Shown: positions 57,386-64,000 of the stretch, piece after piece | Layout: each line of letters opens with the position of its first letter | How positions within the stretch are numbered: position 1 is the first letter of the stretch | DNA from: Arachis hypogaea | Taxonomy: Eukaryota; Streptophyta; Magnoliopsida; Fabales; Fabaceae | Direction: 5' to 3' | DNA length: 64,000 nt | NCBI RefSeq assembly: GCF_003086295.3 | Contig: NC_092052.1 | Coordinates: 74,703,559-74,767,558 of the forward strand | Position numbers and translations under genes: made by a program | The notes under the pieces: model-generated | Told to the model about the DNA's origin: nothing | Databases searched by the model: none | The model's input: only the letters and a program-made list of their open reading frames with translations

Positions 57386-58824
57386 AAATTAAGAATAGGA
57401 GTGGTAACCAGAATTTAGTAGCAGACCACTTGAGTTGCCTTGATCACATTAAGGATGACTCCACTCCTATCAATGATGCTTTTGCATTTAATAGCTTGCA
57501 CGCAGTATCCGAAGTAGCTCCTTGGTATGCACCTGTAGCTAATTATCTAGTTAGCCATACTTTTCCTCCTAATTTTACTAAGCATCAGAGAGACAAGATG
57601 AAAAGCGAGTCCAAATATTATATATGGGATGACCCATATTTATGGAGGTGTGGTGTTGACCAGGTAATTAGAAGGTGTGTGCCCCAATCAGAATCCCAGT
57701 CCAGTTTAGAGGCCTGCCACTCTTCTGAGAGTGGAGGACATTTGGGCCCTCAAAGAACAGCTAGAAAAATTCTAGACTGTAGATTCTGGTGGCCTACTCT
57801 TTTTAAAGATGCTGTTGCTTTTTGTAAATCTTGTTCCCCATGCCAAAGGTTTGGGAATATATCCAAGAGGGATGAGATGCCCCAACAGATTATGCTTTTT
57901 TGTGAAATTTTTGATGTTTGGGGTATTGACTTCATGGGTCCATTTCCAAATTCTAGTGGTTACCTTTATATACTGTTAGCTGTAGATTATGTTTCTAAAT
58001 GGGCGGAAGCAATTCCTACCCATACTGATGATGCTAACACTGTTGTTTTCTTTATTAAAAACCATATTATATGTCGCTTTGGATCACCACGAGCAATCGT
58101 GAGTGATCAAGGCACTCACTTCTGTAACAGGAGGTTAGTAGGATTACTGAAGAAACATAGGATAGTTCACAAAGTGGCAACAGCATACCATCCCCAGACC
58201 AATAGGCAAGCAGAGGTATCTAACAGAGAAATAAAGCGTATTCTGGAGAAGATAGTAAAGCCTCATAGGAAAGACTGGAGCACCAAAATTGTTGATGCGC
58301 TCTGGGCATATCGGACAGCGTACAAGACACCCATTGGGATGAGTCCCTTCCGCTTAGTGTACGGAAAGGCTTGCCACCTTCCAGTAGAGGTAGAACATAA
58401 GGCTTTCTGGGCTATGAGGGAGTGCAACATGAATTTTGAGAAAGCTGGTGCTGAAAGGAAGCTGCAACTAGCAGAACTGGAGACCCTTCGACTCGAAGCT
58501 TATGATAACTCCAGATTATACAAAGAGAAGATGAAGGCTGTGCATGACAAGCATATCAAGAGAAGAGAGTTCAGACCAGGAGATTTGGTTCTCCTTTACA
58601 ACTCCAGGCTGAGACTCATGCCAGGTAAGCTGAGATCCAGATGGGAAGGTCCCTACAGGGTGGAGAAAGCAGAGCCATATGGAGTTTTTCACCTGTGTCA
58701 TCCTTCAAGTTCTAATTGCATCACGGTCAATGGACATCACCTAAAGCTTTATCATGGTGAGAAGATGAAGGAACACAAAGAGCTAGAGGTCTTCCTCTTG
58801 GAGGACCCACCAACAGAAGCATAA
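57364..58824 (+). CDS. Pol C-terminus of element H: RNase H end, zinc finger, integrase
   Basis: An open frame of 486 codons, the longest in the window. It holds the RNase H tail ([20 protein letters not shown]), an HHCC-type zinc finger (HSSESGGH, then CKSCSPC), and an integrase core with D in [11 protein letters not shown] in [10 protein letters not shown] and E in [11 protein letters not shown], all three present. The C-terminal part has [18 protein letters not shown] and the GPY/F-like [16 protein letters not shown]. The type is Athila. It has no start of its own: in a live element it would be made as part of gag-pol, and here the upstream frameshift near 57355 separates it. It could still be translated from an internal ATG, but there is no evidence that it is. 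Confidence 0.9.
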   Translation: MLQEFDLEIKNRSGNQNLVADHLSCLDHIKDDSTPINDAFAFNSLHAVSEVAPWYAPVANYLVSHTFPPNFTKHQRDKMKSESKYYIWDDPYLWRCGVDQVIRRCVPQSESQSSLEACHSSESGGHLGPQRTARKILDCRFWWPTLFKDAVAFCKSCSPCQRFGNISKRDEMPQQIMLFCEIFDVWGIDFMGPFPNSSGYLYILLAVDYVSKWAEAIPTHTDDANTVVFFIKNHIICRFGSPRAIVSDQGTHFCNRRLVGLLKKHRIVHKVATAYHPQTNRQAEVSNREIKRILEKIVKPHRKDWSTKIVDALWAYRTAYKTPIGMSPFRLVYGKACHLPVEVEHKAFWAMRECNMNFEKAGAERKLQLAELETLRLEAYDNSRLYKEKMKAVHDKHIKRREFRPGDLVLLYNSRLRLMPGKLRSRWEGPYRVEKAEPYGVFHLCHPSSSNCITVNGHHLKLYHGEKMKEHKELEVFLLEDPPTEA

Positions 58825-59110
58825 TGAGCTTGAAGACCGTCCAACTTAAGGACGTAAAAGCAAAGTGCTAGGTGGGAGACAACCCACCATGGTATGATTG
58901 TTCCGTTTCAGTCTTAGTTTTTTTATTTTATTTTATTCTACTTTATTTTTCTTAGTGACTCTTCTCATAATCTCTGCATATAGTATGCATTTGCATTTGC
59001 ATTCTGCATAAAAAAAAGAGGAGTACACGACGCGCAAGCATCACTGACGCGTACACATCATGTGTGTACGCGAAACAAGGAAGAATGAAACAGAGAGTTA
59101 TGGGGAAGCA
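58825..59110 (+). other. H post-pol region: hairpin and internal word array
   Basis: Hairpin GGTGGG-AGACAA-CCCACC (58871-58888), a perfect 6-bp stem. A CG-rich array at 59028-59090 shares the 12-mer ACTGACGCGTAC with H's own LTR. It is cut by the LTR of I. Confidence 0.75.
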
Positions 59111-60565
59111 TGGTGACGTTAGGATTTTTGCCAGTAAAGAATTTTATAAAAATAGTCGCGTTGTAGGTATAGTTTCTAAACCAACAGAAATCCCTTCGTA
59201 CAAACATTTTGGTTGTCACAAGTAACAAACCCCTAAATAAATTGATAACCGAAGTATTTAAACCTCGGGTCGTCTTCTCAAGAAACTGCAGGGAAGTATG
59301 TTCTTATTATCGGTTATGGAGATTGTAAATTGGGGTTTTTAAGATGAGGAACAAGTAATTTAAATTGCAATTGAATTAAGTAAAAGACTGTAAAATAAAT
59401 AAATAATTGTAAAATAAACTTTTTGCAAGGTATGAGAAATTAGAAGTCCTGTCCTAATTATCCTTATCAATGATGATAAAAATTGAACCTTAATTCCACT
59501 TAGTTAACCTTTGCTAGAGTAAGGGAAAGTCAAGTGACTAGTTAGTTAGATCCTTAAATCCTAGTTAATCCCTAAGGAAAAGTTGGGATTGTTGAAGTTT
59601 AATTCAATCAGCAAAGATCACAATTATCATTCATGTTTGAGTTTGATAACTCCTGAGTTACTGATTTCTTAACTAAGACCAAAAAGGGAAAAAGTAAATC
59701 TACCGAAATAAAAATGTCTTCAGATTGGAAGCAACAGTAATATGAATAGAGGAGAGCAATAATAAACTGAAATACCTCAATTAACATTAATTCAAAAGAG
59801 TAATCTGTAACATAGAAGAATTCATAAATTAAATTGAAAAGATAAATAAAAAGGAATGTTGAACCTGATAAAAAGATAATCCTGAAAGCGAATAAAATCC
59901 TAAATCTAAATCCTAATCCTAAAGAGAGAGGAGAGAACCTCCCTCAAAACTACATCTAAATCATGAATAGTAACTAATTGGAGAGTCTTTGAATGGATGC
60001 ATTCCCCCACTTCATAACCTCTGATCTGTGTCTTTTGGACTTGGAATTGGGCCAAAAAGGGCTTCAGAAATCGCTGGGAGCGTTTTCTATAATTTCTGGT
60101 GCGTGGCCTCTGTCACGCGGCCGCGTGGGTCACGCGGTCGCGTCACTTGGAGTTTTCCTTGTCGCGCGGTCGCGTCAGTCATGCGTCCGTGTCAAGCACG
60201 CGGTCGCGTCGCTATTGATTCGCGCTGGCATGCGGCCGTGTCGTCCATGCGATCGCGTCGCTGCCTGTTTCTTCAAAAACTCCGTTTTATGCTTTCCTTC
60301 CAATTTTGTATGTTTCCTTTCCATCCTTTAAGTCATTCCTGCCTTAGAAGATCTGAAATTACTCAACACACGAATCACGACATCGAATGGTAATAAAGGG
60401 AAATTAAAATAATTACTTTTAAAGCATAGGAAACATGTTTTTCACATACATCACATAATAAGGAAGGGAAAGTAAAACCATGCAATTAATATGAATAAGT
60501 GGGTGAAAGATTGAATAAATCACTCAAATTAGGCACAAAATATATCATAAAATATGGGTTTATCA
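59111..60565 (-). mobile_element. 3' LTR of reversed element I
   Basis: On the minus strand it starts TGATAAACCCATATTTTATG, next to a polypurine tract. The plus-strand left edge is TGGTGACGTTAGG or TGACGTTAGG, uncertain by 3 bases. U5 hairpin at 59249-59268 (CCGAAG-TATTTAAA-CCTCGG on the plus strand). Confidence 0.85.
60110..60262. repeat. Palindrome array in I U3 (CACGCGGCCGCGTG)
   Basis: A perfect 14-bp palindrome and several CACGCGGTCGCGTC variants. Confidence 0.85.
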
Positions 60566-62314
60566 ACCTCCCTACACTTAAACAATAGCATGTCCTCATG
60601 CTAAATCCAAGATAAGGAGTAAGGTAAGGTTGAAGTGGTGGAATCTCATGCAATACAATCTATTCTAAATGCAACTACCTAAATGTATCATGCAATTCTA
60701 ATTATTTTTATTCACTTGTATATAAAGCTCACATGTAGTTGAATTAATTCACATTTCTCAAGGAATCATATATATAGCCAGACCTCAGATAATGATAAAG
60801 CACTTTTACAATTGAGATGGGAAAATATTTTATAAACTTGCGAGACGATTAATAATTCAAGCAGAGATATATGTTAATGAGCTATTGAACCCTCATTGGA
60901 TTTTGTGTTTACTCTCTGGTCACTCAGTGTTTATTGGGTTAATCACTCTATTCTTCTTTTTATCCTTACTTTCTATAACTTTGTTCTTCATCTAACCAAT
61001 CAACAATTATAGAATATAGACACACCAAAAATCATGAGGTCTTTAATTAAGGTTGTAATGGGGCCAAGGTAAAGGCAAGGGTATATGTATAAGGCTAAGT
61101 GAGCTAATTAAGCGAATCCTTGATTAGTCTAAGATCTCACCTAACATACATAACTTTGTAAAGTAAAGCTTCTTTACCTATTTTTCCCATATTTTCCCAC
61201 TTTTGATGTTACATGCTCATGCATTAGTTTTAATTTTGTCCCATGTGCATTGCTTTATTTTGCATTTGGGGAATTCTTTTGTATCCCCTTTATTCAAATA
61301 CTGAAAAATACATATTTTTTCTTTTTTTTTGATGCACATGGTAATTCAATTATTTTGATTTCACATGAGCAGGCTTTCCAAAAAAAATTTTTATTTTGAA
61401 TTATTTTATTCTTTTCAACTTTCTACCCTTTGTTTCTATCATCCATGTTCCCAATAGGTTTTCCACACTTAAACAATTACACACTTTCTATCTTAAGCTA
61501 ACCAAGGATTCAACTTGGGATTTTTATTTTATTTTTTTGCTTAAGGCTAGTAATGTGGTTTGTAGAATAAGAGGGGATTTAAATGCTCAAGGAGGCTAAC
61601 AAGGGTGATGTAAAAGGTAGGCTAATTTGGGATAAGTGAGCTAAAATCAACAATGGCCTCAATCACTCTCTTGGTATGTATTTCTATTCTATAATCGGAC
61701 ATATAGATTAAAACAAAGTAAAGAACACCAGAATAAATAAGAAGGGTGGAACACACAGGAATAAAAATTATGGTTTGAATGTAACCATACAATTAAGCTT
61801 AAAACTCACAGGCTGTATGTTCTCTAACTCAGAAATCATATATCAGTTATATATGTCATGCAAGTAAAAATCAAGAGTTCCCATTATTCTCAATGTAAAA
61901 TTTATTTTGAGTGGCTTTAAAGTTTGTGTTTCTCCTTGATGAAATGTTGTTAACTAACTAACATGGAATGCTATATATACAAGGTGTGGGTTATTTCTAT
62001 TATGTTCAAGTCTCTAGTTTACTTTCTTTTTATATTTTCAAATTAAACTAAGTTATCTTATGCTAAAAAAAGGGTAAACTATACTAATCAATCCATAATT
62101 TCTATAACTAATAAGTTAGAATTGCAACTAAACTAAATAGCTAAAATATGAACTAAGGTGCAACATGAAGAAATAGAGTAAAAATACATGAAAATAGCAA
62201 TGTATAAGTGCTGAGAAAATAAAAATAAAAATAAAAGAGAAAAATACAAAAAAATAGCAAAATAAAATGAAAGAGTCTGTAGTGGTTCACCAAAAAGTAT
62301 GCCAGAGATGGCGA
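60566..62314 (-). other. Non-coding 3' region of element I, with polypurine tract and hairpin
   Basis: Minus strand: perfect 7-bp stem TAGCATG-AGGA-CATGCTA (60603-60586), then TTTAAGTGTAGGGAGGT at the LTR. The remainder is AT-rich with no coding frame I trust. Confidence 0.75.
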
Positions 62315-62352
62315 CCTCCCCACACTTAAAATGAAGCATCGTCCCTGATGCT
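62315..62352 (-). promoter_or_regulatory. Internal hairpin plus polypurine-like tract, element I
   Basis: Minus strand: AGCATCA-GGGA-CGATGCT (62352-62335, one G-U pair), then TTTTAAGTGTGGGGAGGT (62332-62315), ~200 bp after the accessory ORF. Confidence 0.7.
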
Positions 62353-62547
62353 CACTCAAGCAGGGTGTGAAGGGGTGTCATCACTGGAAGGGTGGGTAGC
62401 TGGAGTCTCTGTGGTGTGGGTCTGAGGGTCTGCCTACTGCAGAAGAGGTGCTAACTGAATAGGGATCTCAAGGTCGGAAACCTGAATCTGATGCGGGGCC
62501 TCCTGCTGTGATGCAGCCTGCTCTGTGTCTGCCTGCTCAGCCTCTCT

Positions 62548-63804
62548 CTAGGGGTGGGTATCTGCCTCGTGATCATCCGCCTCCTCCTCAGATGGCTCTG
62601 ATGGTGTGTCAGGCTCGGAGGGGATATCGCCAGATCGTATCAGCAGCTGCAGGTGCTCATAGCGTCGCTTGCTGCGACGCTCAGCTCTCTCATATCGGCA
62701 CCGGTTGTGGCGCTCCATCTGGTCTAGCTGTCGAAACAGGCGGTGCACTAGGTGATAAACCGGCTCTGAGGCAGGTGGAGGTGCAGTGGTGGTAGCAGGG
62801 GTAGCTGTGGAGGAAGAGGGGCCGGCAGATGGTGTGGCTGTCTCATAAGTAGGAGTGAGGAATGGAAGTCTGTAGCCCAAAGCCAGAAAGTTCCTGCTGT
62901 GAGGGATAATTTTCTTGCATTCTGCAGTAGGTGGCCTCTCATCAGCATCCTCCCAGGGCACGTCAGCTCGACGGCCTAGCTGGGTAATCAGATAGGGGAA
63001 GGGGAGAGTGCCTCGGACGTGGACCGTGGCTATATAGTACCGAATGAAGCGTGACAGGTACAGGTCCTTACCCTCCATCACACACCATATGAGGGTGATC
63101 ATAGCGGCAGGTAGCTCCGTCTCGTGAGTACTTGGCATAATAAAGTTGCTGAGGATCTGATGCCATAGCCGAGCCTCATCGTTTAAGTATGCCCACTTGA
63201 TTCCCTTAGGAATGGTGGTGTTCTGACACATGACCCATGGGACAGTCGGGTCAAGGGCTATCCTGGCCTTGACTGCATCCTAGTCAAATTTCATGAAGCG
63301 CATGTCCTCCTCAGCCTTTTGATATCCATCTAGCTGATCGGATTTAGGCAGAAGCTTCAGAACATCCTCTATAGCCTCTTCAGTAACCAGAATCTGCTTG
63401 CCTCTTAGGTTCACTACATCTAGGGAAGTTTTGAAGTAATTACAGTAGAATTCCTTTACCCAAGATGCATTAACCTTAGTCAGGTTTCTCTCCAGGAAGA
63501 ACCAACCTCTTTGTTTGATCTGATCAGAGGTGTATTGTTGGAGTTCTTCTGGGATCTTCAGAGTCCTTTCCAGGTATAGGTTCCTGGAGTTTGCAAACAC
63601 CGGATACTTCAGCTCGCAGTATCGGTTTACAAATTTAATGGGATCAGTAGCAGGGAGTAGTTGGTCAGCCTTCTCCTGCGGTGTAAAGTATTTCTCCCGC
63701 CAGGAGTCATCATGCATGAGGTCCAGTATGGACATAGAGGCTTCTCCTCTTTTGCATTTGCCAGTTTTTGCCTTTCCTTTTCCCTTTCTTTGGGTGTCAG
63801 ACAT
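62548..63804 (-). pseudogene. Accessory ORF of element I, one premature stop
   Basis: 418 codons starting MSDTQRKGKGKAKTGKCKRG, with a single TAG at 63280-63282. I chose this start because the residues before it are purely hydrophobic translation of AT-rich leader. A basic N-terminus is followed by RGWFFLERNL, VKEFYCNYF, WHQILSNFIMPSTHETE and AAMITLIWCVM, and FPYLITQLG. These line up in order with RGWEVL, VQEFYANAW, WLEFIQRSIIPTSNRSE, RAIMIHSIM and FPHLICHLC of element A, so the two are diverged homologues. A Pro/Thr/Ala-rich spacer and an Arg/Glu-rich possible coiled coil (MERHNRCRYERAERRSKRR) precede an acidic end. Function unknown. Confidence 0.8.
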
Positions 63805-64000
63805 CCTGAAAAACAGAAAACCAGGATATATATAAAAAAATAGGAAAACAAATAGGCAAAAAATCAAAAGAAACACAAAGTGGCAAAGTAGCAATAGAAA
63901 AGGAAATTGAGTTAAGTAAATTTGCATTAAGGATTGCATAAGAGTTAGAATACTGAGAAGAAAAAAAATGTCACAATCCAAAATGTACTTCAATTCAAGT
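63805..64000 (-). other. Upstream of the I accessory ORF
   Basis: AT-rich; it would hold the internal promoter by analogy with A and F. No palindrome array is visible before the window ends. Confidence 0.4.

Overview
This is plant nuclear DNA made almost entirely of nested, decayed LTR retrotransposons of the Ty3/gypsy class. I see no cellular gene, rRNA, tRNA, CRISPR or bacterial feature. The tRNA-Asp-type primer sites, the Athila-type gag/pol motifs and the LTRs carrying ACGCGTACGCGT-like and GGCGTTTAACGCC-like palindromes suggest a legume. From memory of such LTRs I lean towards peanut (Arachis), but that is inference.

Layout, with arbitrary letters. 1-2720: a Tat/Ogre-type integrase (K), split by a reversed LTR (L) and preceded by an LTR end. 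2721-6429: element J (LTR, primer site, broken gag). 6430-10946: reversed element F (3' LTR, accessory ORF, internal palindrome array). 10947-15114: element E (LTR, duplicated primer site, gag). 15115-39335: Athila-type element C (LTR, gag, protease, RT, RNase H). C is split by a complete non-autonomous element D (19104-27466, target duplication GCGGT), a solo LTR X1 (28055-29710, duplication CGGAT) and a reversed element B (30198-38696). 39336-51113: reversed LTR X2, split by the complete element A (40151-50609, duplication AGTGT). 51114-55041: integrase end and 3' LTR of element G. 55042-59110: element H (LTR end, gag fused to RNase H, long integrase ORF). 59111-64000: 3' LTR and accessory ORF of reversed element I.

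Elements A and B carry gag and protease but no RT, RNase H or integrase. D carries only a proline- then glutamate-rich ORF. All three would need enzymes supplied in trans.

The most interesting signals are non-coding. (1) Each LTR family carries its own GC-rich palindromic word, reiterated in U3. In A, B, E, G and J the array ends about 100-130 bp upstream of the TATA box. In A, D, F and H the same word recurs in a second, internal array; in A and F this array lies upstream of an internal TATA box and an accessory ORF. Related LTRs with the same ends (J, E, G) carry different words. (2) A stem-loop of about 7 bp with an AGGA or GGGA loop sits a few bases before the polypurine tract. It is duplicated inside the element beside the accessory ORF, and the stems covary. 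(3) A second covarying hairpin follows the main ORF in five elements, and a third lies near the LTR 3' end. I propose a cis-code plus accessory-protein system, comparable in logic to the VANC/motif pairs of Arabidopsis VANDAL transposons; this is hypothesis.
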